Source: Protopterus annectens
Taxonomy: Eukaryota > Chordata > Ceratodontiformes > Protopteridae
DNA length: 64,000 nt
Assembly: GCF_019279795.1 (NCBI RefSeq)
Contig: NC_056733.1
Coordinates: 1,420,817,847-1,420,881,846 of the forward strand
Direction: 5' to 3'
Shown here in pieces: positions 30,663-41,604 of this stretch. The position numbers and the translations under genes are program-made. The notes under the pieces are model-generated. The model did no database searches, was not told the origin of the DNA, and worked only from the letters and a program-made list of their open reading frames with translations. Position 1 is the stretch's first letter. Each line of letters begins with the position of its first letter.

Positions 30663-30793
30663 TGGTTTAGTACTAAGCTAACTGCCCTTGCGAGCCATTT
30701 TAAGCCTAGCCAATTATCTCTTGTGAAACTCAAACCCTGCACCTTGTGTTTGTAAGGCAAACACCTTAGCCATTAAGCCACCCTCCCAACCCG
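30663..30793 (-). repeat. tRNA-derived SINE, copy 3
   Basis: Same orientation as copy 2 and 34 bases from it, sharing TTAGTACTAAGCTAACTGCC and CTTGCGAGCCATTTTAAGCC. It may be an independent insertion or a tandem duplication. Confidence 0.8.
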
Positions 30794-32924
30794 GTTATTC
30801 AGTAGCAGTGATGGTGAAGTCAGTAGTGATGTAATAGAGATGTGGCAGACAACTTAAGTATTGAAACTACGTTCATGGCAGCATGTTGTCCTTGGAGCTT
30901 TGAGTTCTTGGACACAGTTAGATGCTAACAGAAGTAATGTTAAAATTAAAAGCTTTTAATTACTGTGACTGAGAAATTTTATTAGATTGGTGTCAGATTG
31001 CAATAAAACACTATGCAGTATGCAGAATGTCTGTTGCAGTCCATAATGTACGGTCAGAACCCATGTCTCCCTTCTGTTGTTGATGCTTGTCTGCTCTAAA
31101 CAGGACCATAAGGATTGCAACAGTGGGAGAGCATATGTCAGCGTTACATGTCTCCAGGAGAAAATCTGCTGAGGCTGAGTATTGGGATGTAATTTGGAAA
31201 GCAGTATGGAAATAACTTTTTGCCAAAAATGAAACATTGAAATGGGAACCAGAGTATACTACAAAAGGATTGACAGTGCTGCATATAAATAACCCAGAGC
31301 CATAATTAGCCAGGTTGGTGATGTGACATTTTGTGAGGCATGGCAGTGATTATATAATAGTGCATCATTCCAGGCTTGATAAAGTCAAGATAGAAACTGA
31401 GGACCAGAGTATCCTTGAGATGGGCTCTTTAGGAAAGGGAAGGAGTAAACTACGTAGAAATAAATTGAATTTGTGGCAACAAGATGTAAAAATGTGAATG
31501 ATAATTTGATTGGCTTACCAGAAATAACATCAAAGAACTCTGGAAATGACTGGAAGATGAGATTAATTCCAAAGGGAATAAGTACGAATTCGATACCACT
31601 GGAGTGAAGTAGCCAAAGATGCAACAAGGTAGTAGCATCAGTCTCAACCGCAACAAGTAGAAGAGAGTAGAAGTGTGCATCATACGACTGAATTATTAGG
31701 GTAGGCTGTTGTATAATTTGAAATTTTTACATCCAGATGATACAGGCACAGAAGGGTCTGTTGACAGTCTCCGATAGAAGATATTTGTATTCAGCTAGGA
31801 ACTGATGCCTTTGACTCCCACATAGAACATGATGTACTCTTGGCTGAATATTTATCATTTTAGTCATTAAAACAACATGAGGTACAGTGCTGGAAAAATT
31901 ATGATGGTGTTTTAGAAAAAATTGATAATGTTGGCGAAAAGTACATTTCCAATGGTGGGTATGCACAACATAAACTCCAAAAGGAGTAACATCCAAATAA
32001 TACCCTTTGCCTAAAGGGTTTTGAGAACTTTGCAGACAAGAACTATTGAGAGATTCACCAACATGTACATCAGAATGTTATTTCCATTTCACCAGGTTTG
32101 CTGTGCTGTGATCTGCTGGGTAGAAGGGAACAGTAATGTCACTGGAGTGCTTGTATATCATCTGGATATTGTTTGGGGTGGCTTGTAAAGCTTTCCAACT
32201 TAATTTATTCCATACCTACTTAAAGGCTACATTTTAAATTTGCACTGAAGTGCATGACTTCTTTTGTTATGTGAGTTTGAACTTGGCTAGTGTTGATGGA
32301 ATGTTGTTGGTATACCAACAGATCTACATAAATCATTCTGTTGACTGGGAACCATGAAAGGCAGTGCAGAGAGATGTGCTCACCGTACTACAACTTAAAT
32401 GGACTTCTTATTTAGATTAAAAATGGGACAAATCCTCTGGATTGCAATTCATAGCAGACCATATGCCTTATTTGATGCTTTTTGTTTGGAGTGCAGCATA
32501 GAAAATGCCACTGTACAGACTTTTCAGATAACAGACAAGACTGTGTAAAAAAATTAATTCTGCAAAAGTAGCTGTAAAATTTTTAATTCCTGAAAAAGGA
32601 TGAATCTCTAAAACTAGTTGTCTTTAGTGGTGCTTCATAAGAAACCTACCAAATGTTGGCAGTCAGAGGGTAAAAGAAACAAAAATTCTCACCCCTTTGC
32701 TGGTAGTCAAAAAGAAGAGTTTCACTGAGTACCTTTACAGGAGAAAATCTTGCCAAGTTAGACAGCCTTGAGCAGTGCATTCCTAACTGTGCTTCCTTCT
32801 GAACTTGCATCTGGTGACTTAAGGCACTGGCACCCTTCAGATATTCTGTATCCCATGTAATTATTTTGTGTGAGGCAGTTAACTCTACAAACCTTGTGCC
32901 AGAAAAAAAAATACTTGGAAATTA
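30794..32924. other. No gene recognised
   Basis: Short frames on both strands (for example minus 30956-31237 and minus 31727-31996) show no family motif I can name. It could hold the gag part of the older element whose RT-like remnant follows, but I cannot align it. Confidence 0.45.
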
Positions 32925-33116
32925 GGGAAGTTAAAGAAATTGTTCCATTCCAGGGAATTCATAGTATCCTGCTTTCTGCTACAAAAGCAGCTGACAGTCT
33001 GGCTGCCTAAGAAGGGGGGCTTCCATCCTTGGGCTTCTAAAAGCAGTTTGCTATGAAATGTGGTTATACTGACTACAGAGTGTCTACGCAAAGTGTTTTT
33101 CCTTTCAGTTCTGCAG
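32925..33116 (+). pseudogene. Decayed RT-like remnant hosting E5
   Basis: In two frames: REVKEIVPFQGIHSILL (about 32926-32980) resembles the block before GFYSRLFLVPKK, and WLPKKGGFHPWASKSSLL (about 33000-33055) resembles VPKKGG-RPILDLSILN. The match is short and frameshifted. If right, E5 also landed in an older DIRS-like element. Confidence 0.35.
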
Positions 33117-33304
33117 ATGTTCTTCGTGTTTCACTGTGTTGCAGTTATCACATTTGGGTTATCCTGCCAGGGGTAGCCCTCAGTCTGCCCGAATACTAGA
33201 GGCTTAGTATTTCTGCGTCTGTTGCTGTCGCCCCAGGACATGTCAGGTTGTCAGTGGTATAAAAACAGGTAGCCGATGCCATTACATCAGTCTTTCTTGC
33301 CAAG
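33117..33304 (+). repeat. E5 left ITR with TATA box
   Basis: Shares the tip and CATCAGTCTTTCTTGCC end with E3 and E8. TATAAAAA is at 33258-33265. The partner arm is outside the window. Confidence 0.85.
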
Positions 33305-33410
33305 GAGCCCTAAGCAGAAGAGTTCGCACCTGAGTTTTCGTTTCTGAATTGAAGTTGAAGTCTTCTCAATCTGAGTACCCCATTGGGAATCCTTTTTTCT
33401 TGCTCTAACT

Positions 33411-34787
33411 GATGTCAGAAAAAGTTAATTGTCTCACCTGTGAAAAGCAAATACCACACCGAGACTTCCATTCTTACTGCGTCACCTGTTTAGGCCCAGA
33501 ACAGAACACAAACGTCCCACGCTATCGCTTTTGTGCTTTGTTCTCCAGAACTGTACGTTGTCGGGCCCCTTATTGTAGCTAGATATTTTTGCTCTCATTC
33601 CTCGAATTCCGATATGGCTTCGGTAAGCCATCCGACTACCAATCTTCTGAAAAAACGTAAGGATAAATTCAGACAGCACAGATCAAAAACTGCCGATGAC
33701 GCTTCCGTTAAGCTAGTTATCAGTTCTCTGGTCCTCAGTGAGGTGCTTTTGCAGCCCCTGATACCCGCTTCTGTGGATTCGCAGGCCACTACTGAGGCCC
33801 TTTCGGAGTCCGGTATGCTGCGAGACTCTTCGTAGACTAAGGATTCTGCGGATGTCTCCACCTTGGATGGGTCCGGAGCCGCTGAGCAGGCACTGGCGTC
33901 CGAGGAAGTACATCACACTACTGATACTCGACACAGACAGACTTCTTTCGCATCTTCAGTTCTTTCAAAAACAAACAAGTTTCTAAGGCCCAGGGTATGA
34001 ACCACCCCCAAAGAACTGACAACCCAAGCTCAAGCCACCCACTTCCTTGCCTCAGTCTTAAATGCTTAAAATGGCGGAAGACCTTATAATGCTTATTAGG
34101 GGAAGCCAGGCTACCCCTTCCAAAAGAAAAAGACTTGTCCCCAGTAGTTTTATCTGAACAGGAGTTTGATAAACTGATGCATCTGAATATGAAGATATGT
34201 AACCCCTCTCTGCTTATGAGGATTCTGATGCAGAGGAATCCATCCCTTCAGCCTCTCCACCCGAGGATTTTTTCCTTTGGGAAAACCCTATATGCTTTCA
34301 AGGGAGCATTTCCAGTGGGAATGTCAGGACTATCCTCAGTCTAAAAAGAGACTCTGGGAATTCTTAGATCTACCACAGCACAGACCTCTGGCCATTCCTC
34401 CTGTCCTGGATGTTGTGGGTGATGTTTTTATCGAATCCAGTCCGACTCTTTACACCCTCCCTCCTGCTCCCAGGAAAACTGACCTGTATTATAGAGTCCC
34501 TGACTCTCACAAATTTCTTTTCAAAAATCCTACTGCTGACCACAAGGTCATCTCTCAAGGATCTAAAGGAATCAAAGCAACCTCAGCTAAGAATCTCACC
34601 CCCTCAGATAGGGATTCCTGAGCATTACACAGATGGGGTAAAAAAGTGTACACCTCTACTACTCTTGCTATTAGAGCATTAAATTGTCAGTTCCACAGGC
34701 TGAAATATCAGCAACATACCATGGAACTCCTCAAACAAAAAAAAATATCTTATTTTCCTGCTTGTGCAGAAAATAGAGTAACAAGAG
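33411..34787 (+). pseudogene. E5 gag-like ORF1, 5' part
   Basis: Begins MSEKVNCLTCEKQIPHRDFH with a finger of the usual form but an altered last Cys pair. Stops follow near 33580 and 33833. Later blocks: KMAEDLIMLIRGS (about 34070), SDAEESIPSASPPED (about 34220), QHRPLAIPPVLDVVGDVF, YRVPDSHKFLFKNP (34490-34530) and ALNCQFHRLKYQQH (34676-34720). E6 cuts it after CTTGTGCAGAAAATAGAGTAAC at 34787. Confidence 0.82.
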
Positions 34788-34973
34788 ATGTTCATCATGT
34801 TACCCTGCTGCAGTCATCACACTTGGGTTATCCTGCCGTTAGACGGTCCCGCAGTCTGACCGAATTCCAAAGTCTTGGTCCGGTGTCTGTTGCTCTCGCT
34901 TCTTCCCTCACGTCAGTGCGCCAGGGGTATATAAGAGGCATCCGACGCCATTTTCTCCAGTCTTTCTTGCTGC
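34788..34973 (+). repeat. E6 left ITR with TATATAAG box
   Basis: Inverse arm at 40706-40850. The core promoter candidate TATATAAG is at 34928-34935. The tip GTTACCCTGCTGCAGTCATC differs slightly from E2. Confidence 0.87.
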
Positions 34974-35104
34974 GCAGTGTCCGAAGCAGAAACAGTCCGC
35001 AAGTGCCGGTCAGCCGACACCTGAGATTTTCGATTTGAATTTCAGTCCGAAGTCTTCATTAAAGCTAAGTACCCCATTGGGGAACATTTTCTTGCCTCAT
35101 TTCG

Positions 35105-36831
35105 ATGTCAGAAAAAGTTAACAGTTGCATTTCTTGTGGGAAGCAAATACCTCATAAGGACTTCCATTCCTATTGTATTCATTGCCTAGGCCCAGACCAC
35201 GACGTCACAGGTTGTCGGTTTTGCGCTAGGTTTAATAAATGCACTATCAAACGCCATTTTGACTTCGCACAGCATTACTTTGGTAGGAAATTTAATTATA
35301 TCATGCCGTCGGAGCAGCCGACGACCGCAGTTCATAAAAAACGCAAGGATAAGGACAGGCAGCCTAGGAATAAGCCAGACCCCGAGGCCTCAGCTGGGTC
35401 TTTTGCCGGTTCTCCGGTTTTTAGTGAGGTGCCTACGCAGCCCCCGACGACCGCAGAGTCTACCGACACCGGAGCAGAATTAGTCACCGGTGCAGAGGAA
35501 ACGCCTTCGGTTGCAGAAGGTTTCTTCAGACCGACTACACTCACTATTAAATCTTATGCTAAGCTTAAAACTCCTTTAAAACCTAAGAAAACTGTTCATC
35601 AGTTTACAGGTCAAGGCCCCATGCCTAAGAAACAGATGCTTAAGATGGCTGAAGATTTAATTACCCTTATCAGGGGTTCCCATCCCCCTCCTGATAAGAC
35701 CAAGACAAGAGGAGGATTATGCATCCTCTGACCAGGTTTCTCTCTCCTCAGATTCTTCTGAGGAACAGGATTACACTTTTCCACCTTATGAGGATTCTGA
35801 TGCTGAAGACTCTATTCCCTCAGCATCTCCCCCTGAAGACTACTCCTTTGGGGAAACATTACATACCATGAGGGAACATTTCCACTGGGAAGGCCAGGAT
35901 TACTCTGATTCTAAGAAAAGGCTCCGAGAGTTCCTTTTATTTCTCCAGCACAGACCTCTTTGGTATCCCTCCTGTTTTAGATATTGTGGATGATGTCTAC
36001 TTGGAGTCTAGTTTAAATCCAGACTTTCTACCTCTTGCTCCAGCCAAACCAGACAGATACTACAGAGTACCTGACTCACACAAATTCCTTTCTAAAAGCC
36101 CTGTAGCTGACCCAGAAACCATATCCCAGGGTCCTAAAGGAGCAAAAGCTTCTATGGCTAAAAATCCTGTGCCCTCTGAAAGAGATTCCAGAGCCCTAGA
36201 TAAATGGGGAAAGGAAATGTACACCTCTGCAACTCTGGTTATGAGAGCATTAAATTGCCAGTTTCACATGTTGAAATATCAACAATTCCTGATGTCTCCG
36301 TTAAAACAAAAAATGAGCACACATTCAGAACAGCCTGATTTCAAGGAAATGCAGGATCTGTTGCATGCAGCTGAACAGGTGGGCTAGCATACTTTACAAT
36401 GCGAATTTGATTCATTGGAAGCTTCCTGTAGAGCAGCTGTTACTGGCGCTCTCATTCATAGACATGTTTGGTTAAAAGAGCAAACCCTCCCTGACCATGT
36501 TAAAGCAAAATTATTAGATGCACCTTTACAACAGGATGTATTATTTGGTGTCAAAGCAAAAGAGGTTTTAAAGAAAATGGAGGATAAGGCTAAATCTATG
36601 CAAACGGTCAAGGATTTCTTGCAGATACAACCCCCTCACTTCAGCAGAAATTGGCCAACAAAAAAATTGGTCCTTTCCAGCTTCAGACAGATCACAGAGG
36701 GGCAAATACAGACGCCCAAGGGGCAGGGCAGAGGTCAGTCACAGGGCCCTTACAAACCTCGCCAATGGGGTTCTGCTACCCAGAAAGGAGGAGAAGACAG
36801 GCCCCAAGCTAACAGAAGGCAGACACAATGA
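35105..36831 (+). pseudogene. E6 gag-like ORF1, nearly complete
   Basis: 35105-35731 is open: MSEKVNSCISCGKQIPHKDF with the intact finger, then KKQMLKMAEDLITLIRGSHP. A frameshift at about 35700 and another near 35960 follow. 35986-36387 has YRVPDSHKFLSKSP and ALNCQFHMLKYQQF and ends at a TAG (36385-36387) after EQVG, where relatives have KHTLQCGFD. 36415-36831 finishes with KKMEDKAKSMQTVKDFLQ and the basic Gln/Gly-rich tail. It would be the structural RNA-binding protein. Confidence 0.85.
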
Positions 36832-36904
36832 CTCTATCCTCAAACTACCAAGCAAATCTCTCCTGGCAACACCCTTGGGAGGAAAACTAGCATTTTTTGT
36901 AGAC

Positions 36905-37945
36905 AACTGGCACATCATCACAAAAGACAAATGGGTTCTAAACATTGTCTCTCAAGGATACAGATTCCACTTTCATACCTTACCAAGGTTCAAAGGAATG
37001 CCAAACCTGCCACCAAATCAATGGGCAGAGGCACAAAAATAAATTACAGCTGTCATGAACATGAGAGCCATTCAACAGGTGCCTACACAGGAGCAAGGAC
37101 AAGGATTTTACTCAAGACTCTTCCTAGTTCCAAGAAAGGACAAAGCATGGAGACCCGTTTTGGATCTTTCAATTCTGAACACCTATCTGCAAGTACCAAA
37201 ATTCAAGATGCTAACACTACAGCAGCTTCTTCCCATGCTGGGCAAGAATGCTTGGCTAGTCACTTTGGACCTCAAGGAGGCATACCTGCATGTCCCTATC
37301 AGACAAAATTGCAGAAGATACCTCCGCTTCATTGCAGGTTCAACGCATTATCAATTCTCTGCACTGCCCTTTTGCTTATCTACTGCGCCCAGGGTCTTCA
37401 CAAAATGCCTGGCACCAGTAATTGCATACTGCAGACAAAGAGGAATTCAAATATACCCATACCTGGACGACTGTCTTATTCAAGCAGAAAGCAAGGACAT
37501 TCTTTTACAGCATCTGGCATTTGTCAAACACCTAAGTTGCCTAGGGTACACAGTAAACGAAAAGAAATCAAAACTAGTGCTCTCACAAAACATAATATTC
37601 CTGGGTGCCAGCTTGAATACAACGGCCCAGATGGCTTATCTCACGCCAGACAAACAACGATAGCTGTTTCAATATTTCAAAATAATGGCAACAAAGACCC
37701 AACTCCCTGCAAGAAAAATTCTGCAGGCCTTGGGATTCATGGCATCTTGCATACTGCTAATACTATTTGCAAAACTGCATACGAGGAAATTACAATGGTA
37801 CCTGAAAAGTGTATGGACTCAGCACAGCCACAGCTTGGAAACGATGATTCCCACTCATTCTCTGCCTTCAACAGGAGTTTCTATGGTGGGCACAGGCATG
37901 TCACCTCAACAAGGGTCAGCCTTTCACCTTACCCACAGCCAGGCA
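36905..37945 (+). pseudogene. E6 reverse transcriptase
   Basis: After a stop near 37040, 37055-37663 is open with GFYSRLFLVPRKDKAW, LTLQQLLPMLGK, VTLDLKEAYLHVPI, SALPFCLSTAPRVFTK (Cys for the usual Gly) and YPYLDDCLIQ. A stop at 37661 (DKQR then TAG) separates it from the thumb part RKILQALGFMASCILL (about 37710). The catalytic Asp residues are all kept. Confidence 0.85.
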
Positions 37946-38720
37946 AACTATGACAACAGATGCATCGGACTATGCCTGGGGAGCACACATGGCAGGACAG
38001 TGCATTCAGGGCAAATGGACTACAGATCAGAGACACCTGCATATCAATCAAAAAGAAATGCTAGCAGTGCAGAATGCCCTAACAGCTTTCAAGGACCTTC
38101 TACACCCAGGACAACTACTAATAAGGACAGACAACACCACAGTTATGTGGTATATAAACAAGCAAGGGGGCACACATTCCTACCCTCTGTGCAGGCAAGC
38201 AATGACCTTGCGGAACACTGCACTGTCTTACCAGGTTCAATTACAAGCACAATTCCTGCCAGGAAAGAAAAACACATTGGCAGACGACCTAAGCAGAAAC
38301 ATCATGGATCCACACGAATGGAAACAAGATCCACAAGTATTTGCAATGATAGCTCAAAAATGGGGACGCCCAGACATAGATCTGTTTGCAAGCCCCCACA
38401 ACCACCAACTTCAAAAATTTTGCACAAGGACCTTCCGTCCACTAGCTTGGAAAGTGGACGCCCTCTCATTCAGTTGGAAAACATTAACAGCATATGCCTT
38501 ACCTCCACTGCCTCTTCTAGCAAAGGTACTGCTGAAAGTCAGATTAGAGAGGCCACAAATGATTCTCGTTGCACCAGACTAGCCACACCAACATTTGTAT
38601 CCAATTTTAAGGAACATGGCCCAGGGCCCACCATGGATTTTGCCACAAGTTCCTCACCTGCTCACCCAGCGAGACAATCTGATTCTACACAGCCAGCTCA
38701 AGACTTTAAACCTGGCTGCA
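37946..38720 (+). pseudogene. E6 RNase H and connection domain
   Basis: 37950-38582 is open and has the least damaged RNase H among the A/B/C copies: TTDASDYAWGAH, LHINQKEMLAVQNALTAFKDL, RTDNTTVMWYINKQGGTHSYPLCRQ, LADDLSRNIMDPHEWK, IDLFASPHNHQLQKFC. A TAG at 38580 replaces the Trp of APDWPRQHW. The preserved QGGTHSYPLC shows what is lost in family A. Confidence 0.85.
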
Positions 38721-38730
38721 TGGCAAATTA

Positions 38731-39767
38731 CCTAAACAACCAGCCAACACCTTTATCCAAAGCTGTTATGGATGTCATTCTGGAGGCCAGGAGGCCCAGC
38801 ACCAGGAAAACCTATTCAGACAAATGGAAAAGATTTTGCGCCTGGAACCAGGCTAAAGGCCTAAATCCCCTGGAGCCGAACATTCCTCAGATTCTACAAT
38901 ATTTAACGGAGATGTTACACAAAGGACTTTCCTTTTCATCTTTTAAGATCCACGCCTCAGCAATTTCAGCTCATTACAGCACGGATCCTCCTTTATTTTC
39001 ACATCCACTCCTAAGACAGTACATCAGAGGGGCTAAGAACTTAAGACCGCCAAGGAGAGCTCCAACACCTACTTGGGATCTCAACTTTGTCCTGGAAAAG
39101 CTTACACTGCCGCCCTTTGAACCAGCTTTCTCAACTGATTTAAAATCTCTTTCATGGAAAACTGTCCCACTCCTAGCAATAACCTCAGCTAGAAGAGTCT
39201 CAGAGCTGCAAGCACTAATGGCAGTGGAACCTTTCCTAATTTTCCATCAAGACAGAGTTTCTCTACAAACTAATCCTTCCTTTATGCCAAAGGTGGTATC
39301 CAGTGTGGCCCTAAACCAAACAATTCACTTGCCCACCTTCTTCCCAAATCAAAGGAGAAAGACTCCTGCACTCTTTGGACATTCACAGGCAATTACGTTA
39401 CTACTTGGATAAAACTAAGGCTTTCAGAAAAACTGACCAGCTCTTTGTAGCCTATGCTACAGGATCACAAGGAAAAGCCATCTCAAAACAGACCATTTCT
39501 AAATGGATAGGACATTGCATACGTTTCTGCTGCACACATCATGGGAAACCAGTGCCTGCTAACATTAGGTCCCACTCTACCAGGGCTACAGCTACATCAG
39601 CAGCCTTTCTCAGGGGAGTGCCAATCAAGGATATTTTGGAAGCTGCTACTTGGAGTTTAGTGCACACCTTCACCAAACACCATCACTTACCTCTTTACTC
39701 TAAGACTAGAGCTTGTTTTGCCACTCCGGTTTTGCAGGGCCTACTAGCTTCTTCTAACCCTGTTTGA
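38731..39767 (+). pseudogene. E6 tyrosine recombinase, one frameshift
   Basis: The YR part of an open frame starts near 38731 and has VILEARRPSTRKTYSDKW, LSFSSFKIHASAISAHY, SARRVSELQALMAVEPF and FFPNQ. A deletion at about 39348 shifts the frame. 39375-39767 continues with HRQLRYYLDKTK, HSTRATATSAAFLRGV, EAATWSLVHTF and KHHHL, so the nucleophile Tyr is His (39681-39683). The open frame upstream of 38700 is a shadow of RT/RNase H and not part of the protein. Confidence 0.85.
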
Positions 39768-39797
39768 CTCCACCTCCTCTCCATAGCTTTGGGATTC

Positions 39798-39898
39798 AAC
39801 CCAAGTGTGATGACTGCAGCAGGGTAACACGATGAACATGGTACAGTTTTGTACCTACCATAAATGTAGATGTTAGAGTGTTCACCCTGCTGCAGTCC
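39798..39898 (+). repeat. E6 ICR
   Basis: GATGACTGCAGCAGGGTAAC...GAACAT joins GTACAGTTTTGTACC at 39839/39840, flanked by CACCCTGCTGCAGTCC. It matches both E6 tips. Confidence 0.88.
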
Positions 39899-39930
39899 AG
39901 GTCCTGTACTGGTGTATTTGCTTGTACCTC

Positions 39931-39948
39931 ATATATATATATATATAT
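39931..39948. repeat. (AT)9 microsatellite
   Basis: Alternating AT directly before the TIR element. With the array after it, it suggests insertion into a TA-rich or TA-repeat target. Confidence 0.9.
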
Positions 39949-40655
39949 GGTTCTACCTGACTTCGTCGACAGCGCAGAAGACCGACATCGGAATCCGGAG
40001 CTCCAGAAGATCGAAAGTGAAGAAGACCGACGCGAATCGCGAGTGGCAGAACATCGACAATGCAGAAGACCGACACGACGGATGACAACACCAACGCCGA
40101 GGATGCCGACATGGGGAAAGGCTGTGTGAGTATGCGGTAGTGACGGACGTTAGGGTGCGAGGCAGGTAAGTGTGGAGATTGACGGTCTGTGGGGATAGGG
40201 GTGGGTTAAGTGAGTTAGGGTTAGGGAGCGATAGGGGTGGGTTAAGTGAGTTAGGGTTAGGGAGCGATAGGTGGGTTAAGTGAGTTAGGGTTAGGGAGCG
40301 ATAGGGGTGGGTTAAGTGAGTTAGGTTAGGCGATAGGGGAGGGTGAAGTGAGTTAGGGTTAGGAAGCGGGTAGGTAAGTGTGCGATAGTGACGGACCTTA
40401 GGGTTAGGGTAAGGTTTAGTGTGGGCTTGTAAGGATTTTGGTGTGCTTGTGTTGTGTGTGTGGTTTGTGGAATGGGGATGTGTTTTGTTTTAATAATTGT
40501 TATTGTGGTGTGTGCAGTGTATGGGGTTTCGTGTTTGTGTACCGTCGGTTATTTCGTTGTCGGTTATGTGTGGTTTCGTGTTTATGGACTGTCGAATATG
40601 TGGTGTCGGTGATGTGGTTGTCGGTGTTGTGTGGTTTCGGCTATGTCAGGTAGAA

Positions 40656-40657
<2 letters not shown>
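39949..40657 (+). mobile_element. Non-autonomous TIR element in (TA)n
   Basis: A 709-bp unit with 13-base perfect terminal inverted repeats GGTTCTACCTGAC / GTCAGGTAGAACC, flanked on both sides by TA dinucleotides. It has no transposase frame. Subterminal regions hold repeated AGAAGACCGACA-like motifs on the left and TGTCGGT-like motifs on the right in inverse relation. The middle is a minisatellite. The superfamily is not clear: a TA target fits several DNA transposon groups. Confidence 0.65.
40190..40375 (+). repeat. 37-bp minisatellite with TTAGGG motifs
   Basis: About five tandem units of roughly 37 bases, each containing GGTGGGTTAAGTGAG and TTAGGGTTAGGGAG. TTAGGG pairs look telomere-like but are separated by other sequence in each unit. 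The last two units are degraded. Confidence 0.85.

Positions 40658-40705
<48 letters not shown>
40658..40705. repeat. (AT)24 microsatellite
   Basis: About 48 bases of alternating AT right after the TIR element. This is a likely slippage and assembly trouble spot. Confidence 0.92.
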
Positions 40706-40708
<3 letters not shown>

Positions 40709-40883
40709 AGAAAAACCTGGTGCACTGACGTCAGGGAGGAAGCGACAGCAACCGACGCCGGACCAAGACTTTGGAATTCGGGCCGACTGCGGGTCCGCCT
40801 AACAGTAGGAAAACCCAATTGTGATGACTGCAGCAGGGTGAACACTCTAACATCTATATTTATGGTAGGTACAAAACTGTACT
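40706..40883 (-). repeat. E6 right ITR, inner end shortened
   Basis: GTAAGAAAAACC jumps to TGGTGCACTGACGTCAGGGAGG, so the segment with the reversed TATA box seen in E2 is missing. The outer part is complete through ACATCTATATTTATGG to CTGTACT. Confidence 0.82.
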
Positions 40884-41291
40884 TTATTGCATTCTGCAAG
40901 TCAAGTAACTAAGCACACCTTACAGTGTGGTCTTGATGCCCTAGAAGCATCGTGCAGGGCAGCAGTCACTGGTTCTGTCATTAGAAGGCATGCTTGGCTT
41001 AAGGAACAGACCTTGCCAGACCATGTCAAATCCAAATTACTGGACGCACCGTTGAACAAAGACTACTTATTTGCACCAAGACAGAAGAGGTCTTAAAAAG
41101 ATGGAAGAAAAAGCTAAATCTATGCAGACAGACTTTTTTCAGGTCCAGCCAAAGAGGTTCAGTAGGCATTGCCCCTCCAAGCACTGGTTCTTTCCTGCCC
41201 CCTCCAGGCCAGTTTAGCCCAAACCCAGGAGAAGCAGACCCCCCCCCCCCCGACAACAGCCCCAGGGAATGCAGAGATCTAAGCAGTGGAG
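40884..41291 (+). pseudogene. E5 gag-like ORF1, 3' part
   Basis: Continues E5 gag exactly after E6: SKHTLQCGLD-like, ALEASCRAAVTGSVIRRHAWLKEQ, DHVKSKLLDAPLNKDYLF, then KKMEEKAKSMQT after a frameshift near 41085. A C run of about 12 lies at 41240. E7 cuts the tail at 41291. Confidence 0.85.
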
Positions 41292-41604
41292 ATGTTCTTC
41301 GTTCCCCATTGCTGCAGTCCTTACTATTGGGTGTAGTCCGCTGTCCAGTCGGCCCGAATACCAGAGTATATGGCTGACGTCGGTCAGGGCGCATTAGACT
41401 GACGTCAGTACGTCAGGGTACTAATGCGCATGACCGACGCCATATCCTCAGTCTTTTTTGCCGCATGGTCCGATGCAGAAGCAGTTTTGCGAGTGCAGGT
41501 TGGCGTTCTGAAATATTTCCGAAACCGGAGTTTCAGACCGAAGCAGAGTTGGCTAAGTACCCGTTGGGAACATTTTGGTTTTTCTTGCCTCAGTATTTAA
41601 CCGG

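Larger units (their letters stand above)
34788..40883 (+). mobile_element. E6: DIRS family B inside E5 gag
   Basis: From ATGTTCATCATG to CTGTACT. Host gag reads ACAAGAG before and TTATTGCATTCTGC after, exactly as in uninterrupted relatives, with no duplication. About 5.3 kb without the 775 bases of TA repeat and TIR element. ORFs carry a few stops and frameshifts. Confidence 0.93.

Noticed and set aside
30956..31996. Minus-strand frames of 70-90 codons
   Set aside because: No recognisable domain, no start context, and length within chance expectation.
37685..38700. First two thirds of a 575-codon open frame in E6
   Set aside because: It is an alternative frame of the RT/RNase H coding region that happens to be open and runs into the real recombinase frame near 38731.
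40190..40375. Interstitial telomere repeat
   Set aside because: TTAGGG occurs only in pairs inside a 37-base unit with other sequence; it is a minisatellite within a transposon-like unit.
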